Shown in pieces: positions 34,570-42,645 of a stretch of DNA of 64,000 nt. The first letter of the stretch is position 1. Each line of letters begins with the position of its first letter. Origin of the DNA: Pseudoalteromonas distincta (GTDB taxonomy: Bacteria > Pseudomonadota > Gammaproteobacteria > Enterobacterales > Alteromonadaceae). Both the position numbers and the translations under genes were made by a program. The notes beneath the pieces are model-generated. The model searched no databases. It was not told where the DNA came from and was given only the letters and a program-made list of their open reading frames with translations. The stretch is from contig NZ_JWIG01000001.1 of NCBI RefSeq assembly GCF_000814675.1, positions 1-64,000 of the forward strand, given 5' to 3'.

Positions 34570-36732
34570 CTACTGCGTTAGCGTTTCGCTATTTTGTATC
34601 AGCAATAACAGCTCGGCAGTGGCGGTTGCATCGGCCAATGCGCGGTGATGGCTGGTTAAATTTAAATTAAAATGCGCACTAAGGTTACCAAGCGAATACG
34701 ACTTTAAGCCTTTAAACGCTTTGCGCGATTCAACCACGGTGCACATTTTTGGCATTTTAAAAAAGTGCCCTGCCATCTCGCATTCTTTTTTAATAAAGCC
34801 ATAGTCAAAATTAACGTTATGGGCTACAAAAATACTGCCTGAGAGTTTATCTAATAGCGGCTTGGCTATATCGGCAAATACAGGCGCGTTGTAAACCATA
34901 CTGTCGCTAATACCGGTTAATGACGTAATAAAGCCAGGTATATGGCGCTGCGGATTAATAAGTGTAGTCCAAGTATCAATTACTTTACCGTGCTGTACTT
35001 TAACTATGCCAATTTCGGTAATTCGGTTGCCGCCTTTTAAGCCGCCCGTGGTTTCTATGTCAACTACGCTGTAAACACGGTTTGGATCTACAAACCACTT
35101 AACTGCGGCAATATGTACCGTAAAGCCCACATTTTTTAAATTATCTATGGTGGTAAGTTGGTTGCGCCTAAGCTTATCGCCTGGAGCTTTTACTTCTTCA
35201 AAATGTACTTGGCCATTATTAATAACCATTAAATCGGGGTAGCCGTCTTTTAGCTGTAAATAATGTTTACTCATAGCCGTTAAGTGCGCAATTAGTGCCT
35301 CAAGTGGGCTGTTTAAAATAAGCGCTTCTAGTGGCTCTAATAAATTGCTGCGCCATCTAAATAAGCCATTGGGCTGATCAAAGTATTGCGCTGCATTTTT
35401 GCATACTAAATTAAGTAATGCTTGCGACGTTTTGCACTGAGCTAAGCGCTCGTTTATCTGTGTTTGCTGCGCTTCATAAAAATTACCAAGCCTTAATACT
35501 TGCGGATAAATATCAAACTCATTGCACGGCGGATAAGGCGACTCCACAAATAACTCATGCCAAAATACTAAACCAAACAAACTTTGCCAAAGCGTGTTTT
35601 CGGTATTAAATACCTGCATACCTTGGCGAGTATAATAATCGTTTACGCCCTGCTCTACTTCACCTCGGTACAGTTCATCTATTTCTAGCACGCATTGGGT
35701 GTCGGCAAGCATGGCACTTAAACGCGAACGTGTTTTTTTATTAAACTTACGCATTAAAAAATCGTCAGCAAAATAAAGTAAATCATCAGTAAGTGGGTTT
35801 TCGATAATGGCTTCTAATCGAGCTTTTACCCACTCTTTATTGCCAAGCCTGTATTGCTCTCTTATTTGAATTTCTTGTGCTTCGCTATCATCCACGCACC
35901 CTTCAAGTAAACTAAAAGCAAGTTCGCTATCAACTGTTTTTAGCTGCCTATAAAGCCTAACTAATAGTTTGTTTTTTAATACAACGGCAATTGCACCATG
36001 TGCAGCTTGCACTAAAACCTGCGACGCTAAAGCAACGTAATCGCTCTCATCTGTAATATTTTTAAATGCTAACCGGTAACGGTTTAATAAATAGTTTGAT
36101 TGTGCTTCGTCAAGTGTTTCAAAGCGCGACAAGCTCTCGCTGTGTCCTTCGCGCGTAGCAGTTAAGCCTAAGTCTCGCATTACAAAACGGTTTTGATGAT
36201 TCACATCACCACTGCTTAGTTTGCCTGCAAATAAAAACTCAAAATATTCGTAGTAATCACTGCGGTTGTTAATTACATACTGGCTATAAAGTGGCGCAAG
36301 CTCTTGTGGGCATGCTTTAAAAAACTCACGCGCAATTTCCACCAGCGCGCCTTTAGCGGCGCTTTTTTTAAAGCTTATTTGCTCACTGTAATTACTTAGC
36401 AACTCAACCAAAGAAGGCTTAGTTAAGTGCGCTAAAAGCTGCGAATAATGCTGCTCGTTTGGCTCAAATAAAATACCGGCTTTTTTTAGCGTATAAATAG
36501 CCTGATGCGGCGAGGTTATTTCTTCATAATTAAGCGATTGCGCCTGCACTAAATAAGGCTTTCGCGAGTACACACGCGCCAACATGCACTGGCTTTGCTC
36601 ATCTAGCTGATTAATTTTACTAATAAATTCACTATGTTTGGGCTCAAGCAAATGCATACATTTACTTGTTACAAACTCAATAAGCTCTCTAAAATGCGCT
36701 AAATAGTATTTTGCTGGTAATTCTTTTTTCAT
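34570..36732 (-). CDS. FAN1-like VRR-NUC nuclease fused to a DEDDh exonuclease
   Basis: Residue numbers count from M at 36732 (720 residues). The N-terminal two thirds follows bacterial FAN1 (YYLAHFRELIEFV at the start, helical repeats after). The VRR-NUC centre is at about 490-550: YPDLMVIN with Asp about 500, then FEEVKAPGDKLRRNQ. From about 555 to the end lies a DnaQ-type 3'-5' exonuclease with VVDIETTGG (motif I), HNVNFDYGFIK (II) and HHRALADATA (III), all DEDDh residues present. FAN1 cuts 5' flaps and unhooks interstrand crosslinks; the exonuclease could trim the cut end. The start at 36732 is preferred over 36771 because the LexA box lies between them. Confidence 0.85.
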   Translation of the reverse strand: MKKELPAKYYLAHFRELIEFVTSKCMHLLEPKHSEFISKINQLDEQSQCMLARVYSRKPYLVQAQSLNYEEITSPHQAIYTLKKAGILFEPNEQHYSQLLAHLTKPSLVELLSNYSEQISFKKSAAKGALVEIAREFFKACPQELAPLYSQYVINNRSDYYEYFEFLFAGKLSSGDVNHQNRFVMRDLGLTATREGHSESLSRFETLDEAQSNYLLNRYRLAFKNITDESDYVALASQVLVQAAHGAIAVVLKNKLLVRLYRQLKTVDSELAFSLLEGCVDDSEAQEIQIREQYRLGNKEWVKARLEAIIENPLTDDLLYFADDFLMRKFNKKTRSRLSAMLADTQCVLEIDELYRGEVEQGVNDYYTRQGMQVFNTENTLWQSLFGLVFWHELFVESPYPPCNEFDIYPQVLRLGNFYEAQQTQINERLAQCKTSQALLNLVCKNAAQYFDQPNGLFRWRSNLLEPLEALILNSPLEALIAHLTAMSKHYLQLKDGYPDLMVINNGQVHFEEVKAPGDKLRRNQLTTIDNLKNVGFTVHIAAVKWFVDPNRVYSVVDIETTGGLKGGNRITEIGIVKVQHGKVIDTWTTLINPQRHIPGFITSLTGISDSMVYNAPVFADIAKPLLDKLSGSIFVAHNVNFDYGFIKKECEMAGHFFKMPKMCTVVESRKAFKGLKSYSLGNLSAHFNLNLTSHHRALADATATAELLLLIQNSETLTQ

Positions 36733-36745
36733 AATATCGCCACAA

Positions 36746-36761
36746 CTGTATATAAAAACAG
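36746..36761 (-). promoter_or_regulatory. LexA box of the nuclease fusion gene
   Basis: Read on the minus strand it is CTGTTTTTATATACAG, a full CTG-N10-CAG match to the gammaproteobacterial SOS box. It ends 13 nt before the start codon at 36732, well placed to block transcription or initiation. It indicates induction by DNA damage, in agreement with a crosslink-repair nuclease. Confidence 0.75.
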
Positions 36762-36860
36762 TATCTAGCATTTGTGCTTATTATTCAATCTTAAACTTGT
36801 AACTAAAACACGCTATAGTGAGCTTATTAAAGCAAATTCATTAAAAATAAAGGACTTACC

Positions 36861-37355
36861 ATGAACGCGCATCCGTACGATGTTTTATCACTCAATAACG
36901 GCGCAAATATTATTTTTACGCCTTGCCCAGGCACAAAAACACAAAACTTAGCGGATTCAATCGCCACATTAAAAGCTGCTGGCGCTAACGTGCTGCTGTC
37001 GCTTATGCCGCAAAAAGAACTTGAAAAAAACAACGTAGAAACAATTAATAGTGAGTGCAATAAGCACGATATAACCTGGTTTCATTTACCTATAAATGAC
37101 GACGAAGCACCCAAACAGCCTTTTACATCAAGCTGGAACACCCACAAAACCGACATATTACAGGCCATACAACACAAACAAACCATTGCCATACATTGTA
37201 AAGGCGGCACAGGACGTACAGGTTTGGTCGCTGCGCTTATTTTAAATTCGGCAGGTTACACAAAAGAAGAAGTATACAGCCTAGTACAAGGCATTCGCCC
37301 TAAAGCACTGACTATAGAGCTGCAAAAAGAGTACTTTGAGAAGTTTGAGAAGTAA
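36861..37355 (+). CDS. Dual-specificity/tyrosine phosphatase-like protein
   Basis: The 164-residue cytoplasmic protein has the CX5R signature HCKGGTGRTG with nucleophile Cys about 113 and Arg about 119, and a general-acid region at DDEAPKQP (Asp about 76-77). The preceding LSLMPQKELEK and WFHLPINDDEAP match the compact cyclin-dependent kinase inhibitor 3-like/DSP fold. It should hydrolyse phosphate esters of proteins or small molecules. SD AAGGA is 8 nt upstream of the start. It is a single gene, divergent from the SOS nuclease. Confidence 0.85.
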   Translation: MNAHPYDVLSLNNGANIIFTPCPGTKTQNLADSIATLKAAGANVLLSLMPQKELEKNNVETINSECNKHDITWFHLPINDDEAPKQPFTSSWNTHKTDILQAIQHKQTIAIHCKGGTGRTGLVAALILNSAGYTKEEVYSLVQGIRPKALTIELQKEYFEKFEK

Positions 37356-37466
37356 GGTACTAGCTGAGTAAGGGAAAACTTCGCATTATGAATATTATTT
37401 CAACTCACAGAAATGAGAGGATGCTCAGTAATTATCAAATTGATATTTGACGCTTTTGATTTTTAA

Positions 37467-37832
37467 TTAATGTATATTGAGCGCGTCATTGGGTGTATTC
37501 TTATTTATATGGATAAGATTCTGGGCAATGCGTTCATTGAAATTCAATAAAAGCTCATCAACGAAAAGTTTTTTATTAACTTCATCTAAATTGATTATCT
37601 GATGTATAAGTGAATAAAAAGCCCTGATTTCTACGACTAAATCACTACTGCTAATCAAAGCATAAGCAATGATATATTTCACATAATAGTCTGGGGAATT
37701 CTTAGCCTTCTTCAAGATATGATATAAATCATCATCATTTTCTATTTCATAAAAACTTTGTGCAAAAACATCCCCTAAGGTCAGTGACGATGTGTAGCAA
37801 TAATCAAATATTATATATGGGATAAAGCATGT
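37467..37832 (-). pseudogene. C-terminal part of a probably frameshifted membrane protein
   Basis: This frame is open for 121 codons but has no ATG or GTG; the first possible start is a TTG at 37715 without a good site. It overlaps the end of the upstream gene (stop at 37811) by 22 nt. The sequence is helical (FAQSFYEIENDDDLYHILKK, DYYVKYIIAYALISSSDLVV, EIRAFYSLIHQIINLDEVNK). The simplest reading is that it is the C-terminal half of the same gene, split by a one-base frameshift near 37811-37832. A sequencing error or a genuine separate gene remain possible. Confidence 0.5.
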
Positions 37833-38332
37833 TTATCTATCTTCTCAATAGACTTCAATAATGCTTCACTTGAGGTCTTATTTAATTTGAAACTTGCTAT
37901 TATATTGTTATTCAGCGAATTATACTCAAGTTGGTTGATCCTGTTCGCCAGATCTATATTATTAATAAGCGTACTCATCTTTTGGTTTGTAAATTTCTCG
38001 GACAACTCTCTTACCCTTCGTGCAAAAATCTCCAGCTTGTCTTTGAGTTCTTGATTTTTGATGTGCCTTTCATAGTTGTGCCTTTGAGCTATCAACTCTT
38101 CTCGCTGATAATCCAGAGCTGTTTTAGAGTCTTTCCAAGTACGGTAAAGTAGTAATATAGATGCAAACAATAAAAGTGGCGAAAAAACACTACTGAAGTA
38201 AGTTGCTGTTTTCACCCAGCTATCTAATGAGGCATCTAATGAGAAAGTGAATCGGTTAAAAAATATAAACGTAATAATAGAACAACCTATGACAGCTATT
38301 AATATTGATAAAAAACCAAGATTTTTATCCAT
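37811..38332 (-). CDS. Two-helix membrane protein with coiled coil, possible defence-type gene
   Basis: From M at 38332 the product is 173 residues. GAGG sits well for this start and is too near the ATG at 38338. It has two transmembrane helices (about 4-26 and 42-63, LLLFASILLLYRTW), then a cytoplasmic coiled coil (EELIAQRHNYERHIKNQELK). This two-helix plus coiled-coil layout resembles proteins annotated as putative phage abortive infection (putAbiC) members, but I cannot see a diagnostic motif. The AT-rich setting suggests an accessory gene. See the adjoining frame for a probable frameshift. Confidence 0.5.
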   Translation of the reverse strand: MDKNLGFLSILIAVIGCSIITFIFFNRFTFSLDASLDSWVKTATYFSSVFSPLLLFASILLLYRTWKDSKTALDYQREELIAQRHNYERHIKNQELKDKLEIFARRVRELSEKFTNQKMSTLINNIDLANRINQLEYNSLNNNIIASFKLNKTSSEALLKSIEKIDKHALSHI

Positions 38333-38338
38333 AAACAT

Positions 38339-38662
38339 TCCCTCAATTAAAGGTTCTTTTTACACTAATCTCAATTAGTTAACAACTAAGTTGCACCGCG
38401 TGCCGGATGAATAATAGACTTCCTACCTTCGATAATACCTACTAAAACATCCACCGGTTGCTCTGCTTTTATGGCTCACTTTATAAGTTGCTAATAATTA
38501 TTACGGTAACATCACAGTACACAGAGGCAACTAGAAAAGGAGCCTATAAAATAATTGTAATTGATCAAAAGGCACTAAATTGGTTCCTGCACAAGCATAT
38601 TCAACCATAGCGCTTTACGATATTATGCTCCTTTATATTTAATTTAACTTTCAGGGCATATA
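38339..38662. other. Intergenic region upstream of the sugar porter gene
   Basis: It holds no complete gene. On the minus strand, 38394-38465 reads AIKAEQPVDVLVGIIEGRKS and IIHPARGAT before a stop, a protein-like remnant I cannot assign. The rest must contain the porter promoter; no operator was recognised. Confidence 0.4.
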
Positions 38663-40087
38663 ATGACAACGCACACACCGCCTTCCCTCTCAGCCAACAC
38701 AGCTGAAAACACTTCTCTTTTTTACGTAATTTTTATATCGGCTGTGGCTGCTATTGGTGGCTTTTTGTTTGGTTTTGACTCGGGCGTTATTAACGGCACG
38801 GTATCGGCTCTCGGTAATGCATTTAATTCTAGCAGTGTGGCTACGGGCTTTAATGTAGCGTCTGTGTTACTTGGCTGCGCCTTAGGTGCGCTTGCTGCGG
38901 GGCCGCTGGCTGATAAGTTTGGTCGGCGTGCAATTATGATCATCACCGCGATTATTTTTGCCATTAGTGCATTTGGTTCGGGCATTAGCGAAAGCTCTGC
39001 GGAGTTTATTTTTTACCGTTTATTTGGTGGTTTAGGTATTGGTGCTGCATCGGTATTAGCGCCAGCTTACATTGCTGAAGTTGCGCCACCAGCACTACGT
39101 GGTCGTTTAGCTACATTACAACAACTCGCTATTGTATTGGGTTTATTTGCTGCTTTTTTAAGTAACTACTTAATTGCTGATGCAGCAGGCAGCGCGCAAA
39201 ATATTTTAATGCTTGATATAGCCGCTTGGCGCTGGATGTTTTGGGCTGAGCTTGTGCCTGCTGTGTTGTTTTTAGTGGGTGTTTTGTTTATTCCTGAGTC
39301 GCCTCGTTATTTAGTGGCGCAAGGTAAAGTGGATGATGCAAAATCGGTATTTAGTAAAATATCGAACGACAACGTTGATGCGCAAATAAGCGATGTTAAA
39401 CGCTCCTTGCATAGCGATACAAAGCCAAGTATTCGTGATTTATTTATTGATGGCAGTAAAAAAGTACACCCAATTGTTTGGGTGGGTGTGGCGCTGAGTG
39501 TGTTTCAGCAATTTGTGGGTATTAACGTGGTGTTTTATTACGGCTCTGAGCTTTGGCAGGCCGCTGGGTTTGATGAGTCGCAATCGCTATTTATAAATGT
39601 GCTCGCAGGTACTACTAATATTGTATCGACCTTTATTGCCATTGCCCTAGTTGACAAAATTGGCCGTAAACCACTGCTATTAGTAGGCAGTATTGGTATG
39701 TTTATTAGCTTAAGCGCGCTTACTTATATATTTGGCAGTGCAGGCCTTGATGACGCAGGCAAACTTGCACTTAGCGATAACATGGGTACGTTTGCACTTA
39801 TTATGGCTAACTTATTTGTGGTATTTTTTGGCTTAAGTTGGGGCCCTGTTGTATGGGTATTGTTAGGCGAAATGTTTAATAATCGTATTCGTGGTGCAGC
39901 GCTTGCTGTTGCAGCTAGCGCACAATGGATTGCTAACTTTGCCATTACCATGACCTTCCCTATTATGCTGGCTAACATTGGCCTTGCCGGTGCTTATGGC
40001 TTTTATGCGTTATCGGCGCTTATAAGCATATTTTTTGTTGTTAAATACATAAAAGAAACACGCGGTAAAACGCTCGAATCTATGTAA
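38663..40087 (+). CDS. MFS sugar porter (sugar:H+ symporter)
   Basis: A 474-residue inner-membrane transporter with 12 helices and the sugar porter signatures: GGFLFGFDSGVINGT in helix 1, DKFGRRAIM after helix 2, PESPRYLV at the end of helix 6, QQFVGINVVFYYG in helix 7, and DKIGRKPLLLVGS after helix 8. The QQ-GIN-YY pattern is typical of XylE/GalP/GLUT-type hexose or pentose carriers. The sugar is unknown, as no catabolic gene is adjacent. A terminator follows. Confidence 0.9.
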   Translation: MTTHTPPSLSANTAENTSLFYVIFISAVAAIGGFLFGFDSGVINGTVSALGNAFNSSSVATGFNVASVLLGCALGALAAGPLADKFGRRAIMIITAIIFAISAFGSGISESSAEFIFYRLFGGLGIGAASVLAPAYIAEVAPPALRGRLATLQQLAIVLGLFAAFLSNYLIADAAGSAQNILMLDIAAWRWMFWAELVPAVLFLVGVLFIPESPRYLVAQGKVDDAKSVFSKISNDNVDAQISDVKRSLHSDTKPSIRDLFIDGSKKVHPIVWVGVALSVFQQFVGINVVFYYGSELWQAAGFDESQSLFINVLAGTTNIVSTFIAIALVDKIGRKPLLLVGSIGMFISLSALTYIFGSAGLDDAGKLALSDNMGTFALIMANLFVVFFGLSWGPVVWVLLGEMFNNRIRGAALAVAASAQWIANFAITMTFPIMLANIGLAGAYGFYALSALISIFFVVKYIKETRGKTLESM

Positions 40088-40094
40088 TTTTTTA

Positions 40095-40120
40095 AAAGCG
40101 GTGATATTAATCGCCGCTTT
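40095..40120 (+). terminator. Rho-independent terminator of the sugar porter gene
   Basis: A 9-bp stem (AAAGCGGTG with one G-T wobble) and 8-nt loop are followed by TGCTTTTAC. It lies 8 nt after the stop codon. Confidence 0.8.
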
Positions 40121-40467
40121 GCTTTTACATACAATGGCGTTATTTAAGAGTGATTGTTTGGATAAGCTCAACGTTAATTAATAAATATATTTTAAACTGC
40201 TGTTAATACGTAAACGCTCCTTTTACCAGCAAGCTTTTACTACCAAAGTTTATAGCTACCGATTGCATACTTAAATATCACTACAGCTCAATACGTTAGC
40301 GAAACTTTTAACTTAAGCTAAGGCTGAATAGCAATCTACGCTCATTTATTTTAACTTTATAACCATTGCCGCATTACCTTTTATTATAACTAATCTATTT
40401 AAATTCCTTTTTAGAATATCAAATATTAGCTATTGTCCGCCCATTCCAACTTTATGTATTTACTAAA
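40121..40467. other. Intergenic region upstream of the FadL-like gene
   Basis: An AT-rich, non-coding stretch of about 350 bases that must hold the promoter of the fadL-yeeE operon. I recognise no repeat, operator or RNA in it. Confidence 0.5.
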
Positions 40468-41727
40468 ATGAAAAAACAGTTAATTTCAGGCTTAGCTTTA
40501 ACGTGTGCGTTAGGTTCGTTCAGTGCATTTGCTACTAATGGTTATTTTACTCACGGCTATGGCATGACCCACAAAGGCATGGCTGGCGCAGGTGTAGCGC
40601 TGTCAGAAGAGTTAATGTCTGGCGCTAATAATCCAGCAACCTTTTTACCTAACGGAACAGAGCTATCACTGGGCTTAGAGCTTTTTTCACCTGAACGAAA
40701 ATATACTGCATCAAAAGTAGATACTTTTTACCCTGGCGCATTTTATCTTGAAGCAAAAACACAAAAAAGCGACAACACCGTATTTGCAATTCCAGAGTTT
40801 GCTATTGGCCATCAATTAAATGAAAAAGTAAATATTGGTTTATTAGTGTATGGCAACGGCGGTATGAATACCGAGTACGGCGCAGAATCCTCTCCTGAGG
40901 GGACTTTTTACGCTGGTACAACGGGCGTTGATTTAAAACAACTCTTTATTAGCCCAACAGTAAGCTATAAGTTGAATGAACAAACACGCCTTGGTGTATC
41001 CCCTATTTACGTGGTGCAACAGTTTGAAGCGCAAGGGCTTGGAAACTTTGCTCCTTTTTCGCAATCACCCCAAGCGCTTACAAATAATGGCACCGATACA
41101 AGCACAGGCTTAGGCATTCAACTAGGTATTAGCCAAGATATAAATTCGTCATTAAGCTGGGGGGCAAGTTACCGCTCATCAGTGTCTATGCAAGAATTTG
41201 ATAGCTATAAAGGTTTGTTTGCAGAACAAGGCGGATTTGATCTGCCAAGTTCGTTTCAACTTGGTGCAGCTTATAAGCTTACCCCAGCTAATCAGGTTGT
41301 ATTTGATTGGCAAAAAATAAATTACAGCGAAGTAAAAAGTATTGCAAATCCAATCAGTAACTTGATGTCAGCACCTTTAGGGGCTGATGCAGGAGCTGGG
41401 TTTGGCTGGAACGATATGACTATTTATAAGCTTGGCTATCAGTGGCAACGTACATCGCAACAAAAAATTCGTTTTGGGGTATCTTATACCGAGCAACCTA
41501 TTCCTTCATCAAACGTTTTGCTTAATATTTTAGCCCCGGGTGTTCAAGAGTGGCATTTTACTACTGGCTTTAGCCATTCTTTTACCAACAAGGTACAATT
41601 AAACGCTATGGCTTTTTATTCGCCAGCAAAAAAAGTAACGGGTGCTAACTACTTAGCGCCTAATCAACAATTATCAATCGAAATGAAACAAACCGGCTTA
41701 GGCGTTTCTATTGTTTGGGAAATTTAA
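40468..41727 (+). CDS. OmpP1/FadL-family outer-membrane transporter
   Basis: The 419-residue product has a signal peptide ending GSFSAFA and a mature N-terminus TNGYFTHGYGMTHKGMAGAG, the FadL hatch pattern in which NPA follows (GANNPATFLP). A 14-stranded barrel ends with GLGVSIVWEI. FadL proteins pass long-chain fatty acids or other hydrophobic compounds across the outer membrane. It is followed after 2 nt by two YeeE/YedE genes, so the operon may move a sulfur compound or lipid rather than serve ordinary fatty-acid uptake; that is inference. Confidence 0.85.
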   Translation: MKKQLISGLALTCALGSFSAFATNGYFTHGYGMTHKGMAGAGVALSEELMSGANNPATFLPNGTELSLGLELFSPERKYTASKVDTFYPGAFYLEAKTQKSDNTVFAIPEFAIGHQLNEKVNIGLLVYGNGGMNTEYGAESSPEGTFYAGTTGVDLKQLFISPTVSYKLNEQTRLGVSPIYVVQQFEAQGLGNFAPFSQSPQALTNNGTDTSTGLGIQLGISQDINSSLSWGASYRSSVSMQEFDSYKGLFAEQGGFDLPSSFQLGAAYKLTPANQVVFDWQKINYSEVKSIANPISNLMSAPLGADAGAGFGWNDMTIYKLGYQWQRTSQQKIRFGVSYTEQPIPSSNVLLNILAPGVQEWHFTTGFSHSFTNKVQLNAMAFYSPAKKVTGANYLAPNQQLSIEMKQTGLGVSIVWEI

Positions 41728-41729
41728 AA

Positions 41730-42143
41730 ATGATAACAGAATTCACCCCAGTATCGGCTGCAATAGGCGGGGCATTAATAGGTATAGCGTGTACGTTATT
41801 ACTTGTTTTATACGGAAAAATTGCGGGTATATCAGGCATTGTTAAATCTGTATTCGCTAAAGCAAATTCAGACTCTCGTTGGCAGTTATACTTTATTTTA
41901 GGGTTATTGTTGGCAGGAGTCGCTGTAAGGGTATTTGCGCCTTCTTTATTAGAAGGCGAATTGCAATTACCGTCTTGGCTTATTGTTGTTGCAGGGCTTT
42001 TAGTTGGCGCTGGTACAACGTTAGCTAATGGGTGCACAAGTGGCCATGGTGTGTGCGGCATGTCGCGCTTTTCTACTCGCTCTTGGGTTGCAACATGCAC
42101 ATTTATGCTTGTCGCCTTCATTACAGCAAACCTTGTAGGATAA
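41730..42143 (+). CDS. YeeE/YedE (TsuA-like) transporter, first half-protein
   Basis: From ATG at 41730 it is 137 residues with four hydrophobic helices and the family signature ANGCTSGHGVCG with two cysteines. E. coli YeeE/TsuA is a single 350-residue thiosulfate importer in which conserved cysteines relay the substrate; here the protein is split into two genes. The longer TTG frame from 41715 lies within the fadL end and is unlikely. It follows fadL directly and precedes the second half by 3 nt. Confidence 0.85.
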   Translation: MITEFTPVSAAIGGALIGIACTLLLVLYGKIAGISGIVKSVFAKANSDSRWQLYFILGLLLAGVAVRVFAPSLLEGELQLPSWLIVVAGLLVGAGTTLANGCTSGHGVCGMSRFSTRSWVATCTFMLVAFITANLVG

Positions 42144-42146
42144 ATA

Positions 42147-42548
42147 ATGAAAGCAATTATGATGGTTGTTATAGGCTTTATATTTGGCTTAGGACTTATT
42201 ATTAGCGGGATGACAAACCCTGCTAAAGTGATTAACTTTCTTACGTATGGAAACCAATGGGACGCAAGCTTAATTATAGTGATGGCTGTTGCCATGCTAA
42301 TAATGATGCTTACATGGTTATGGGTTGCAAAAAAAGAGAAGCCACTTCTTTCAGGAACGTTTAATTTAAGTGATTTAAAAAAAATTGATGCGCGCTTAAT
42401 TATCGGCTCGGTACTTTTTGGTTTAGGCTGGGGTTTAAGTGGTATATGCCCAGGCCCGGGCTTGGTTCAATTAGTATCTCTTAAAATGGAGTTTTTATTG
42501 TTTTTTGCAGCCGTGCTAGGCGGTATGTGGTTAGCCAAAAAAGTATAA
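42147..42548 (+). CDS. YeeE/YedE (TsuA-like) transporter, second half-protein (DUF6691)
   Basis: The 133-residue, four-helix membrane protein starts GFIFGLGLIISGMTNPAKV and carries GLSGICPGPGL, the second conserved cysteine motif of the YeeE family. It should pair with the upstream half to form one transporter for thiosulfate or a similar sulfur species. Its start is 3 nt after the first half, so the two are made together; a terminator follows. Confidence 0.85.
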   Translation: MKAIMMVVIGFIFGLGLIISGMTNPAKVINFLTYGNQWDASLIIVMAVAMLIMMLTWLWVAKKEKPLLSGTFNLSDLKKIDARLIIGSVLFGLGWGLSGICPGPGLVQLVSLKMEFLLFFAAVLGGMWLAKKV

Positions 42549-42553
42549 TATTT

Positions 42554-42575
42554 GCTGCCGACTAAACTCGGCAGC
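42554..42575 (+). terminator. Rho-independent terminator of the fadL-yeeE operon
   Basis: GCTGCCGA with its perfect complement and a 6-nt loop are followed by TACTTTTAC. It starts 5 nt after the stop codon. Confidence 0.8.
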
Positions 42576-42645
42576 TACTTTTACCCAAACAAAGGTACAT
42601 AACTTGCTGCAATATATATAAAACTATATTGTACAGGTTTAAGTT

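Noticed and set aside
36732..36771. Upstream start of the nuclease fusion at 36771
   Set aside because: This extension would place the LexA box inside the coding region and adds 13 residues unlike the FAN1 N-terminus.
38394..38465. Small minus-strand peptide gene before the sugar porter
   Set aside because: The frame has no start codon with a ribosome site and no recognisable family; kept only as a possible remnant in the intergenic entry.
41715..41729. TTG start giving a five-residue extension of the first YeeE half
   Set aside because: It lies within the fadL coding end; ATG at 41730 directly after the fadL stop is the simpler start.
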